This document shows, one piece after another, positions 11,936-23,126 of a stretch of 64,000 nt of DNA (position 1 is its first letter; each line of letters begins with the position of its first letter). The translations under genes were made by a program, and so were the position numbers. The notes under the pieces were generated by a model. It searched no databases and was not told the DNA's origin. It saw only the letters and a program-made list of their open reading frames with translations. The DNA comes from Misgurnus anguillicaudatus (taxonomy: Eukaryota > Chordata > Actinopteri > Cypriniformes > Cobitidae). The stretch is taken from the NCBI RefSeq assembly GCF_027580225.2, contig NC_073361.2, positions 25,776,501 to 25,840,500 on the forward strand, in the 5' to 3' direction.

Positions 11936-12800
11936 AAGGATTATTAGGAACACCATACTAATACTGTGTTTGACCTCCTTTCGCCTTCAGAACTGCCTTA
12001 ATTCTACATGGCATTGATTCAACAAGGTGCTGAAAGCATTCTTTAGAAATGTTGTCCCATATTGATAGGATAGCAACTTGCAGTTGATCGAGATTTGTGG
12101 GATGCACATCCAGGGCACAAAGCTACCATACCACCACATCCCAAAGATGCTCTATTGGGTTGAGATCTGGTGACAGTGGGGGCTATTTTAGTACAGTGAA
12201 CTCAAGAAACCAATTTGAAATTATTAGAGCTTTGTGACATGGTGCATTATCCTGCTGGAAGTAGCCATCAGAGGATGGGTACATGGTCGTCATAAAGTGA
12301 TGGACATGGTCAGAAACAATGCTCAGGTAGGCCGTGGCATTTAAATGATGCCCAATTGGCACTAAGGGGCCAAAGTGTGCCAAGAAAACATCCCCCACAC
12401 CGTTACACCTCCACTACCAGCCTGCACAGTAGTAACAAGGCATGATGGATCCATGTTCTTATTCTGTTTACGCCAAATTCTGACTCTACCATCTGAATGT
12501 CTCAACAGAAATCGAAACTCATCAGACCAGGCAACATTTTTCCAGTCTTCAACTGTCCAATTTTGGTGAGCTCGTGCAAATTGTAGTCTCTTTTTCCTAT
12601 TTGTAGTGGAGATGAGTGGTACCCGGTGAGGTCTTCTGCTGTTGTAGCCCATCCGCCTCAAGGTTGTGCGTGTTGTGGCTTCACAAATGCTTTGCTGCAT
12701 ACCTGCGAGTGTTTATTTCTGTCAAAGTTGCTCTTCTATCAGCTTGAATCAGTCGGCCCTTTTGATTTTGTTTAAATACTATTGACAGCATCACAGTGTG
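11936..12800 (-). pseudogene. Decayed Tc1/mariner transposon with DDE transposase remnant
   Basis: Read on the minus strand this is a Tc1-type DDE transposase. Seen in order: a relic of the N-terminal DNA-binding part (RATLTEI), a block with TTRTTLRRMGYNSRRPHRVPL, the first catalytic aspartate in WSDEFRF, the second in YFQQDNAPCH, and SPDLNPIEHLWDV with the third acidic residue. The frame is broken at least twice (near 12700 and 12362-12398). There are stop codons just before and after the third catalytic block. The 3' end keeps a terminal repeat starting CACTCACCTAAAGG next to a TA (11934-11935). The other terminal repeat and the N-terminal domain are missing, so the copy is truncated and inactive. 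Confidence 0.9.
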
Positions 12801-14242
12801 TGATGCCAGTATCAGAAACAAGATGGTCTATTTATACAGCAGCTTATTTTTTACCGCAAATAGATAAATAATTAAATATAATAAAATGTCACTGGAAAGG
12901 TTTCACAGCACTGAAACAGAACTAAAGTTATAACTGCAGCTTTTCGTTCCAGGTTAAAAAACAAAGAAGTGTGACTTGTGTTTTTGAATTCAGCTCCACG
13001 CTCGAAGTGCAGCCACTGGATATGAAACACTTTTGAAATGTTGAGATGAGCTCTTTGGTTGCCGGGCGTCTGTCTAAGACAGACTCTTTGTTAAAGATGA
13101 TATTCCCAGAGCTTCCAGGCTGCTCAGTGCCTCCGGATTCCCCTCCCTATCCCACAGAGCCGAACAAAGCACTTAAAGAGTGCATTTTCATATGTTAAAG
13201 AGCCACTCCTTCCCCGGGTCATGCTTCCGAGACTGCGCGTGGCAGAATGGAGAAGTCAATGTTAACCATATTAAAATGCGTGTTCATATTTCACGCTGCC
13301 TGTATTAATACAGACGTAAAGAGCCCGGGTAACCTGACATCAAATATTTCTCTCCTCTCAAGAGAGCTGAGCCCCCGGAGAGCTCGGTCGGCCCATTTGT
13401 CTATCAGGTACTGCAGAATGCTCATTTTGCATTGACGAGCACATGCGTTATGAGAAGAGCTTGGCTACGGGGGACGACTTTGCCATAACTTCAATGTTCA
13501 ATAATGTAAAAAAAAAATTTAAAGTCAAGAGTCATTTCCGCAGGAATGAAAAATATGTGTGTTATATGAATATATTTTCATATGACTCAACTATTTACAC
13601 GTCCTCTCCGATTTTCGGAAAAGCATGCCTTGTGGAATTCAGCGGAAAGTTTTTGCTTTTTCAGTTGACCTCAACATATCCCTCAACTAATACAAGCTTT
13701 TCCCCACAGAGAGAGAGAGGCAACAGATGAAGTGATTTTTTTTCAATAACAAAAACTCCATTGGCTTAAAAGTGTGGTAAACATCAAATCCTGACCACAC
13801 AACCCTCGCTAACTGTGTGATGATAAAACAACAGTAAAATTTGACCAACCCCCTCTGCCGTGCCATTAAAGTGCGCAGTAGATTGATGGGATAGCCGACG
13901 GTGGAAACTAGTAAAGTGTCAAAACCTTGCAGTTACTGCCTCGGTCAGTCCAACATCTCTGCACAAGTCATTACACATTTTATCTGAGCAACCAGGACAT
14001 AAAGCAGAACCTCCGTAAAGCCGAACGCTCTACTAGCTGAGCAGAAGGGACAGGAAATCATTACAGTCAAAACATCTCTGCCAAAGGTCACTTGAATCAG
14101 GAAAATGAAATTAGTCACCTTGAGGAGCAGTGAGATGTTGTGCAACGCAGTGAAGCCGGCTTAGATGCACTTGAAAATAAAAAAGCATTTTAACAATGTT
14201 GCTACTGGATTCCACTTCCTTTATATAGATAGTAAACTGTAA
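12801..14242. other. Intergenic DNA, nothing recognised
   Basis: Sequence of mixed composition. Several open frames of 60-95 codons occur, none with recognisable content or splice context. A short stretch around 13690-13735 is rich in GA. Confidence 0.35.
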
Positions 14243-14345
14243 TTGGTAGGTTCGATACCCAGGGAACACACACAATGCAACTTGAATGCACTGTAAGTTA
14301 CTTTGGATAAAAGCGTCTGCCAAATGCATAAACAGAAATGTAAGA
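14243..14345 (+). mobile_element. tRNA-derived SINE, 5'-truncated
   Basis: It contains a polymerase III box-B-like GGTTCGATACC (14249-14259), then CCAGGGAACACAC and the conserved module GCACTGTAAGTTACTTTGG and ATAAAAGCGTCTGCCAAATG, ending with short AAATGTAA units. This is the fish HE1-like SINE organisation. Box A is absent. Other tails are at 28920-29005, 35612-35665, 35890-35946 (minus) and 17830-17890 (minus). Confidence 0.8.
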
Positions 14346-14385
14346 TAGTGGTGGATTATCGGTGTACTCAACCTGATCCCATGGG

Positions 14386-14612
14386 AATAGGCTTTATGCC
14401 CAGCTGTACTACTTCCTGAACTTCAGCCAGCTCCTTGTTTCCTGTCTGCCATTATTGGACAAACTGATTAATCCAGGTGTGTCTGATTATTATTGTTGTG
14501 ACTACTGAGGTCAGGCATACCTGGATTAATCAGTTTGTCCAATAATGGCAGACAGGAAACAAGGAGCTGGCTGAAGTTCAGGAAGTAGTGCAGCTGGGCA
14601 TAAAGCCTATTT
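14386..14612. repeat. Near-perfect hairpin with 94-bp arms
   Basis: The left arm 14386-14479 and right arm 14519-14612 are reverse complements with almost no mismatch; I see one, TGTACTACTTCC against GGAAGTAGTGCA. The loop is about 39 bp. The ends read AATAGGCTTTATGCCC and GGGCATAAAGCCTATT. It is most simply a recent palindromic MITE. It has no coding frame. Confidence 0.9.
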
Positions 14613-14882
14613 GTATTTATTTTATGAGTTGGCTAATTCACAAGTGAATTATACAAAAATGAATACAACAATAATGATACCCCACACCTAAACTCAACAT
14701 CACAGGGACAAAAGCAAATCATACAAAAATTTACATTTGGTTGTACAAATTCATAGGCGGCTTTGTATAATACTTAGTGGCGGTCATGGACTTTTGATTT
14801 TTTTTTTAAGGGTGCTCGATGCGAAGTTCGTCACAACATGTATGTAGCCAAATGGCATGGATATACGATCACACAAAATTAA

Positions 14883-15389
14883 AGGAGCTGTATGTAACAT
14901 TTACTTCTAGCAGTTAAACTTGATACCACTGTCTAAATTTATTCTTTAAAAAATATTGGTTTTATCTCTGCCCCCTCTCGGGTTGCCAGATACAGGAGCG
15001 CAACTGAAAATGGAAAGCATTTCCGTTGTCTGCAAATAAGAAACGCGCTTTTCACATGGATTTTTTTTACTCGATCTGCGGCTCATTTCGGAGGATTCAT
15101 CAACTGGATGGGCCATTGCGGTGTTAGTTAAGCAACTATGATTACTGGCAACCAAGCTGTCAAAATACACTATTGGGTAAACTGGCAGTGGGCAGGACCA
15201 CACAGACCAAAACAAAATCAGACATTCTGGACCAGAAGGGGCATTTTAAAAAGAAAATAACTAGGTACCGCATTGTTTTTAATAAAAACAGATACATGAA
15301 GGTAGCATGTTTCCTATATATCTATGAATATATTGTGTTTTTTAGTACATGCCTTAGCCTGCTTTAGTACAAACCTACATGCAGCTCTT
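14883..15389. mobile_element. TTAA-type MITE with degenerate right end
   Basis: The left flank TTAA (14879-14882) is followed by AGGAGCTGTATGTAAC. The right end reads CCTACATGCAGCTC then TTTTAG, an imperfect mirror. The block ATTACTGGCAACCAAGC and its neighbours are non-coding. The right TTAA has decayed, so the border is approximate. Confidence 0.55.
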
Positions 15390-15391
15390 TT

Positions 15392-16019
15392 AGCAGCTGA
15401 TCACACCAAATGCGTTTTAAATGCTTATGCTGCGTTCACACCTACCGCAGTAGAGGTAAGTCAATGTAAAGATGCGTTGATGCGCGTCTAGAGGTCTCAC
15501 ACGCAAATTAGGCATTTAGTGCGGTGCGATAAAAGCGATTTCGCCTCATTTTGCACATCTAGTTTGCGCGAATGACGCAAATTGAGCATTGCCGCAGGAA
15601 ACGCGCGAGTTGAAAAATCTGAACTTTGGCGGAAAAACGTGCCGCGTTAACAAATCAGGAACTTGCTCTAGTAGTGACGTGATTACAGGAAGCGAGCGGA
15701 GTCGCAGAAGCCCCTCCCATGACGTGACTTTCCGCATGAATGTCTCGATGACTAGAATTTCATGCACAGCTTTTTTACGCACAAATGAAGCCAGTACACT
15801 CAAAATGTTCAAGCGTCCAACTTAGAAATGACAAGTTAGAAATGAGAGGTGGACAGCGCTGCCTTTTTTTTCACTGCCACGCGCTCCTGCAAAAATGTGT
15901 GGTGCTGGAGGCGGCCAAAACGTGAGGGTGTTTGGCGCTAATAAACCGCGCATAACGCTCAAAAAAGGAGTCAAAAAAGGTGTCTGCCACTGCCATAAAT
16001 GCGTTCTGTGTGATCTGCC
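15392..16019. mobile_element. Outer MITE interrupted by a GCGTTCACACC MITE
   Basis: The outer ends are GATCACACCAAATGCG and AATGCGTTCTGTGTGATC, an imperfect inverted pair. An inner element (about 15428-15822) begins after TTA (15425-15427) with TGCTGCGTTCACACC. It shares GAGCATTGCCGCA, GTGACGTGATTACAGGAAGC and CTCAAAATGTTCAAGCGTCC with 27530-28017. The inner copy lost its right terminal repeat. Confidence 0.65.
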
Positions 16020-16022
16020 CCT

Positions 16023-17165
16023 TAAAGTGTACTTAGTCTTGATTAGAGCAATACATAAGGCTATAAATAGCAATAAATGCAGAAACACAATATTATTGCT
16101 TAATATACTGTAACTTGATGTTAGCTAATGCATTTAACTAATCTTCTCCAAGAAAACTTTATTGTAAAGTGTTATCGACTTTAGTTACTTGTTCACGCAG
16201 GCATTATTTATTTTCATTTTGTCTGACACAGTCTGGACTGAACAAATTGAGGCTCTGACGGTATAATGTAGTCATAGAAACCAGACACGATGCATAGACA
16301 GGTTGGATCAGCATCTAACACTGTAGCCTGGCAGGTGTTCATACAAATTAATTTAATAACTCAAGCTTGTTTTGTTGGCAAATCAAACACTGACATGGGT
16401 CACTCGGAGACCCCATTACCAGTAGTGCTAAAGCTGAGAGTTTGGCACTGTTGTGATATCTACTGTCTACAAGACTGACTAAATGGATTTAAGGGGAAAG
16501 CGGTCAACCGTTTATTTTTTGTCTTTCTTCCTTCTTACCTTATGTCTTTTTTTCTTTCCATGTCTTTTATCCCATAAAGTCATTTTGTTATCTTATAGAG
16601 AGATCAGACTAGTTCTGCAAAGGTTTTACATTTTCTTTTGGTCATTAATGCGATGATGTTAACAAATGTCAGAGGCACTGTAGCTTCCCACTGTATTTAT
16701 AGAATCTAAAAGAGGAGATTCTGGATGGTTATATATATGGATCATTATGTGCTTTAAATTATGCAAAGAATGGTGACGGATGTGCGTAATCTATCATGTT
16801 ACATTATTACGTCTCATTTGGTTTTCATGAACTTTGGTGGGAAGAGTTATGCAAGTTTCCTTTTCTTCTTCTTCTTCTTCTTGTCTTTTATTAGCAACTC
16901 ACATCTTAGTCATTTGCTGGCTTTCAACAGTGTGGATTAAACATGCAAGTGCACAGTCATCAACTGTAAGGCTTTATAAAAAACTTTTTTTTAAACTTAT
17001 CAGCATCTTTTATATCATCTGCACACTTAGAAAATTCAGGGTTATTCTGCAGTTAGTCCACCTCAGATGGGTCACCCAAAAAATTGCATATTTTAGCTCG
17101 GACCTACAAAATGGGAATTTTAACATGTTGTAATAAATTATCTGTGGGGTATTTTAAGCTAAAAC
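16023..17165. other. Intergenic DNA, nothing recognised
   Basis: Moderately AT-rich, with a short (CTT)n tract near 16862-16880. The 99-codon frame at 16834-17133 is low complexity near its start and shows no domain. Confidence 0.35.
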
Positions 17166-17170
17166 TTCCT

Positions 17171-17706
17171 ACCCAGTCTCACGTAGATGCGTATAAATAG
17201 CACGAAGTGTAAAAATCGTGCAATACATACGCCAAATTCCACTTTGGCGTGCATATGATATGCCAGTCCTTCCCGTTCACTTAAACGGTGCATATTTTTT
17301 GTCGTTTTATTTATTGGTTTCTCTTTTTTTCTGTTTTTAAACCATTTTCGCTTGGGTTTAGGGTTAGATTTTAGATTTGCTTTATGAGGTTATTTAATAT
17401 ACAGGTTTCTCCATGTTTTTGTCCATATTTAAGCCATTGTCGCTTGGAGTTGGGGTTAGAGTTGGGGTTTGGGTTAGGATGTCATTTTTATATAACAAAA
17501 AGTTGTTCTAACCCTAACCCCAAGCGAAAATGGTAAAAAAGCAAAAAAATTTAGAAACCAATAAATAAAACGACAAAAAAAGATGCTCCGTTTAAGTGAA
17601 TGGGAAGGACTGCCGTATCATATTAACACCAAAGTGTAATTTGGCGCATGTATTGCACGATTTTTACACTTCGTGCTATTTATACGCAACTCCGTGAGAC
17701 TGGGCT
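17171..17706. repeat. Foldback element with telomere-like core, copy 1
   Basis: The arms are mirrored: CCAGTCTCACG, TAGCACGAAGTGTAAAAATC and CGTGCAATACATACGCC on the left, then GCATGTATTGCACG, GATTTTTACACTTCGTGCTA and GTGAGACTGGG on the right. The centre carries GGGTTAGG/CCTAACCC words next to ACCATTTTCGCTTGGG. The same core occurs in the larger foldback at 60363-62136, but the outer arms differ. Confidence 0.8.
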
Positions 17707-18783
17707 GAAACTTCACATAAGCACTCTGGGGACACCAAAGACTTGTTTTACATATTTAAAAAAATCTCATAATATGACTCCTTTAAGATAAACTGTAAAG
17801 ATGCATTAGCTACTGTAGCCTTAAATTTACATGTAGGCTATGCATTATGCAGAAACTTTAATCCAAAGTGACTTTTTAGTTCGCCAAAGATCAAACCAAC
17901 ACCCTTTCCATTGCCATCACAGTTTTTTTCCAGTTGAGCTACAGTTTTTTGTGTTGCATCAGTTCATTTTCATTTTCTCAGCTAGACAAAAAGCAAAATC
18001 CATGTGTGTAGAATACTGGTAAATTTGGGCTGCACAATAGAAAAACATCTACTAGATCTTTTATCAATAAATATAATTCATCCATTGTGTACTGCACTAC
18101 AGCAGCAAATATCCAAAGCAATGTCACCTTAATTAGGAAATATATTTCAAAAACAGGAAAACCATTCCAGATGAAATGGGATCCATGTGCATTGATTGGA
18201 GAGCGGCTGTATGATGTCAGTGGAAGTGCTTGTGTGTGCATAATTCCCAATGGTTTATGAAGAGCCAGTTAACAGCCGGCCCTGGTTCAAAGTGTCCAGA
18301 GACTCATTGTGTTTGTACTGTGAAGACACTTTAAAATGGTTGATCCAGCTTAATTTGACTTTATTATGCGGGGCAATCTCAGTGATAAAGAGCCAAGCTA
18401 GTCACAGGACGTTATTTAGAGCTTATTAGCTGAATGCATGCTGTGGGATCAGGCCCGTGTTTCAATATTTTACCGGATAATTTTATCAGCACAAATGCTT
18501 ACTGTGCCTGCACTTTTCTTAAAAGGGTGGGTTGTGCTGGTATTATAAAAATACGCATTTGCTTGCTTTCAGATTTTAACTGTGGCACAAAGTGCCAATT
18601 AAGACCAAAATGATTTCAAAAGACTGTGATTTATGAAATAATATGTTAATGAAAGTATACTCTTTGGTATTATCTGTAACTATATTCTCTACTGGAAAAG
18701 TGCACATTAATGGGTGTTTGTGTTAAAATAGAGGCACTGCTTCTCACTCTTGACTAAATGTTTGAGTCTGAGTTGGGTCCCCC
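17707..18783. other. Intergenic DNA with a minus-strand SINE tail
   Basis: At about 17830-17890 the minus strand reads a diverged version of the SINE module (GTCACTTTGGATTAAAGTTTC). The rest shows nothing recognisable. Confidence 0.4.
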
Positions 18784-18785
18784 TA

Positions 18786-19037
18786 CTGAAAAATCCAGCT
18801 AAGACCAGCATAAGCTGGTAGCTGGTTTAAGGTGGCAGTAGCTGGTGTAAGCTGGTCCTCCCTGCCTGGCAATGCTGGTCAAGCTGGTGCGTCAGCTGGT
18901 CTTCCAACCTGACCAGCTAAGTCCACCTAGACCAGCTTAAAAGTGACCAAAACACAGCTAGACCAGCTATACCATCTTAAACCAAGCTAGGAGACCAGCT
19001 AAAACCAGCTTATGCTGGTCTTAGCTGGATTGTTCAG
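18786..19037. mobile_element. AGCTGGT-repeat MITE with TA duplication
   Basis: The inverted ends CTGAAAAATCCAGCTAAG and CTTAGCTGGATTGTTCAG are flanked by TA (18784-18785, 19038-19039). The interior is built of repeated ACCAGCT/AGCTGGT words on both strands, giving a largely self-complementary element. It is non-coding. Confidence 0.8.
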
Positions 19038-19039
19038 TA

Positions 19040-20255
19040 TAGGGCCAGTGAGTCTAGTGGTTGGCGGGCACATGCCCACAGCTATCAGTTGAGGGTTGTG
19101 TAAGGCCATCACTGGTTCCCTCGAGCTTAATTTTACCAACACTGGCATACGACACAGAAAAACATTACAAGCTAACAACTTTACTACCAAGTCAAATTTG
19201 CTTCCCTTTCAACAACAGTGGATGTTGTCGTTTGGAAATGTCTACACTAACATTTATTTTGAAAGTAATTCTTCTTTGTTGGATTGTGACTAACTAAAAC
19301 TAGCAAGTTAAGTACAACCAACCTAACTACTTTCCTCAGAAACGTGACCATAGCACAGTGTTAGCTTTTAATGCCTCTCTTAAGACCTAAAAATACTGTG
19401 CTGTTTGTAGCATGTATAGTATAGCTATATATTTTTTAACAGTTAGTTGCACTTTAACTACTTGTGGGAAAAAGTTAAGGGATTGTTGGAAGCTACAGTA
19501 GAGTTTCCCTACTGCATGTTTCCAACAAACCTGGAATGTTATCCATAACATTTAAGCTGAAAATATCTTCAAAAAAAGATCTGGGACTACGTGATCCTGT
19601 AAATAAAAACATACAATTGAAATTGAAAATAAATTGTTGGGGGTTAACCAGGCAGCTGTAAGTTAGCAAGCATAGCAAATGGCCAGAACATTGTGACCAT
19701 CTTGTATTATTCACAGCAAGGAGAAAAAGCGAAGGTGGGCGGTGTTAATATTTCAGTGGTTTGTAGGAACCTTGAACATGCCTTGCATACCTGAGGTAAA
19801 TAGTGATTTCTGTCAGGAACGCTCCTGTTGAACGTTCGCTGTGTCCGGCACCCGATCACTCATACTTGTGATTTATTTAAGAGTCTGTGCTATTGGGGAG
19901 ATTAAACGCCTTGGGAGTCGTCTGCAGCACCTCACAAAGATGCCGCTCGCACAAACAACGGCCAAGAACGGAGATACCCGGGAGTGTTCGCTGATATCCC
20001 GACACCGGAGCAGAAACTGAGTCAGAAAGTCAGGTGGGAAAAGTCCACAGACCATAGAGACTAAAACAGCAAACCTGCTTTCCTGCAGATCTTTAATAAA
20101 GATTGGCTGCGTGTAAATAAACCAGGAGCTAACCTCAATATGGCAGCTCTGAACCTGTTGGTAAAATGCACAGTGACAGAAATAGACATTTTTAAGCTGA
20201 ATTACATTAACAATGATGTGCCCAAGGACTGCTGATACAGTGAAATAGATGAGTT
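19040..20255. other. Intergenic DNA, nothing recognised
   Basis: I find no repeat borders. From about 19800 to 20060 composition is more GC-rich and looks single-copy, but no frame gives a recognisable protein. Confidence 0.35.
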
Positions 20256-20260
20256 ACTTT

Positions 20261-20341
20261 TCCTGTCTGTCTGTCTGCCTATCTGTATATCTATCTGCCT
20301 ATGTCTACATCTATCTATCTGTATTTCTGTCTGTATATCAA

Positions 20342-20376
<35 letters not shown>

Positions 20377-20914
20377 GACTGACTGACTGACTGACTGACT
20401 GACTGACTGACTGGCTTAAAGCCAATTTATACTTTTGCGTCAGGGTTACGCCATAGGGTACGCCAGACGCTACGCACGTAGGCAACGCCGTCATGAGCAT
20501 TTATACTTCTGCGTTTGTGTTGCTCTGCAGTTACACCGCCGAAATGCGTAGGAGGAAACACAATGCATTTACGCCGACCAATCACAGATCCTGCGGTCCG
20601 CGTCGTTTCGACGTGTAGTTACATTTTTGAGGAGGTGCACGTCAGGTACTGCGAAGGCTACGGCGACAGGGTTCGCGTCTATGCGTATGTTACGGCGTAC
20701 CTATAACGCGCACCTAACGCAAAAGTATAAATTGGCCTTTAGTCTAGATCTATCTGTCTGTCTGTCTGTCTGTCTGTTTCTACATCTATCTGTCTGCCTA
20801 TCTGTATATCAATCTACCTTTTTGTCTGAATGCCTGTCTAAATCTATATGTCTTTCTGTCTGTCTGCCTATGTCTGTCTGTCTGTCTGTCTGTCTGTCTG
20901 CCTATATCTAGATA

Positions 20915-20951
<37 letters not shown>

Positions 20952-21048
20952 GCCTGTCTGGGTCTACATCTATCTGTCTGTTTGTCTGTCTGCCTATGTC
21001 TACATTTGTCTGTCTGTCTGTCTGCCTGGGTCTACATCTGTCTATCTA

Positions 21049-21079
<31 letters not shown>

Positions 21080-21123
21080 GACTGCCTATGTCTAGACATG
21101 TCTGTCTGTCGGTTGGTCTGACG

Positions 21124-21191
<68 letters not shown>

Positions 21192-21276
21192 GCCTGCCTG
21201 GGTCTACATCTATCTGTCTGTTTGTCTGTCTGCCTATGTCTACATTTGTCTGTCTGTCTGTCTGCCTGGGTCTACA

Positions 21277-21355
<79 letters not shown>

Positions 21356-21399
21356 GACTGCCTATGTCTAGATATGTCTGTCTGTCGGTTGGTCTGACG

Positions 21400-21451
<52 letters not shown>

Positions 21452-21643
21452 GCCTGCCTGAGTCTACATCTATCTGTCTGTTTGTCTGTCTGCCTATGTC
21501 TACATCTGTCTGTCTGTCTGTCTGTTTCTACATTTATCTGTCTGCCTATCTGTATATCAATCTACCTGTTTGTCTGACTGCCTATGTCTAAATCTATCTG
21601 TCTTTCTGTCTGTCTGTCTGTCTGTCTGCCTGCCTATGTCTAC

Positions 21644-21691
<48 letters not shown>

Positions 21692-21888
21692 GACTGTCTG
21701 TCTGACTGTCTGTCTGACTGTCTGTCTGACTGCCTATGTCCAGATATGTCTGTCTGTCGGTCGGTCTGTCTGACGGTCTGTCTGTCTGACTGCCTATATC
21801 CAGATATGTCGGTCGGTCGGTCGGTCTGTCTGTCTGCCTGGGTCTACATCTATCTGTCTGTTTGTTTGTCTGTCTGCCTATGTCTACA

Positions 21889-21919
<31 letters not shown>

Positions 21920-22036
21920 GGGTCTACATCTATCTGTCTGTCTGTCTGTCTGTCTGTTTCTACATCTATCTGTCTGCCTATCTGTATATCAATCTACCTG
22001 TTTGTCTGACTGCCTATGTCTAAATCTATATGTCTT

Positions 22037-22067
<31 letters not shown>

Positions 22068-22084
22068 GCCTGCCTATGTCTACA

Positions 22085-22135
<51 letters not shown>

Positions 22136-22258
22136 GACTGCCTATCTCTAGATATGTCTATCTGTCGGTCGGTTGGTCGGACGGTCTGTCTGTCTGTCTG
22201 TCTGTCTGCCTGGGTCTACATCTATCTGTCTGTTTGTCTGTCTGCCTATGTCTACATA

Positions 22259-22309
<51 letters not shown>

Positions 22310-22690
22310 ATATATATATATATCTGTCTGTCTATCTATGCCTGCATCTTTTTTCCTGCCTGCCTGGGTGTACGTCTAACTGTCTGTCTGTCTGTCTGTC
22401 TGCCTATGTCTACATCTGTATTTCATCATATATATATATATAGTCTTTATCTCTATCTGTCATCCATCTGTCTGCCTGTCTATCTTGTCTGTCTGTCTAA
22501 CTATCTCTTGTTGTCTCTCTGTCTCTATATATAACTGTACCTACCTGTCTGTCTGTATGTTGTCCATGTCTATATATCTGTCATTAATCTGTCTGTCTCT
22601 CTATATCTATTGTCTGTCTTTCTGTCTATATAACTATATATTGTTTGTTTTTTGTTTCTCTCTCTATATATATATTCATCTATACTCAAT
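20261..22690 (+). repeat. (CTGT)n tetranucleotide array with higher-order units
   Basis: About 2.4 kb is dominated by TCTG/TGTC tetranucleotides with variants (GACT, TCGG, TCTA, TATC). A higher-order phrase, GCCTATGTCTAGATATG followed by TCTGTCGGTTGGTCTGACGG, recurs at about 21085, 21361, 21735 and 22140; the first spacing is 276 bp. Degeneration increases towards the 3' end, where (TA)n and CTATCT words appear. A MITE interrupts the array at 20414-20741. The tetranucleotide period makes long open frames of SVCL repeats on the + strand, which are not genes. Confidence 0.95.
20414..20741. mobile_element. MITE inserted in the (CTGT)n array
   Basis: The inverted ends AAGCCAATTTATACTTTTGC and GCAAAAGTATAAATTGGCC face each other, with TTA just outside each end, suggesting a 3-bp TTA duplication as in PIF/Harbinger elements. 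The interior is CpG-rich (TACGCC, ACGTAG, GGCGTAC). It has no transposase frame. Confidence 0.75.
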
Positions 22691-23126
22691 ACTCTAAGTA
22701 ACAATTAAAGAGATTTTACTGTGTTCTAGAGTACCATGATGGATCTCTTTTATTTCTTGGCGTTTATTTAAAGGCCAAATCTGGGGGCTTATGACAGACA
22801 GCATCTCTGTTTAGAAACTGAGCCTCAGTTCTGTATTCAGTCGTCTCATAAGAACTCTCTCTGCTTTGGTCTGCTCAAGAGAGCCGTGTTCTTTGCAGAG
22901 CCATATGGGGGTCACCGATTTTATTTATCAGACCTTTAAGGTCAGGCTTGTGGAAGAAACTTCAAGGAGTTTAATTTCAGTCTGTCCTGGAGAGCAGTTT
23001 GGCTTATGTCTAAAACTTATGTCTAAAAATGAGCCTCATTCATTTGTGTTATAAACTCAACTATGTGTTGAGTTTATCTACTTTATCATTTTGAAATAAG
23101 GAACATTCTTATTCAAATTTATATCA
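22691..23126. other. Intergenic DNA, nothing recognised
   Basis: It follows the tetranucleotide array directly. No repeat border or coding signal is visible. Confidence 0.35.

Noticed and set aside
18786..19037. Direct AGCTGGT words suggesting a CRISPR-like array
   Set aside because: The units are short, on both strands and self-complementary within a TA-flanked MITE; the host is a vertebrate.
19045..19130. Possible tRNA or SINE head (GTCTAGTGGTTGGC, GGTTGTGTAAGGCC)
   Set aside because: The box A-like word is weak, no box B with correct spacing is present, and no cloverleaf can be drawn.
20627..22697. Series of long + strand open frames rich in SVCL repeats
   Set aside because: They are translations of the CTGT tetranucleotide array; a 4-bp period gives a 4-residue repeat in all frames. 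No promoter, splice or domain evidence.
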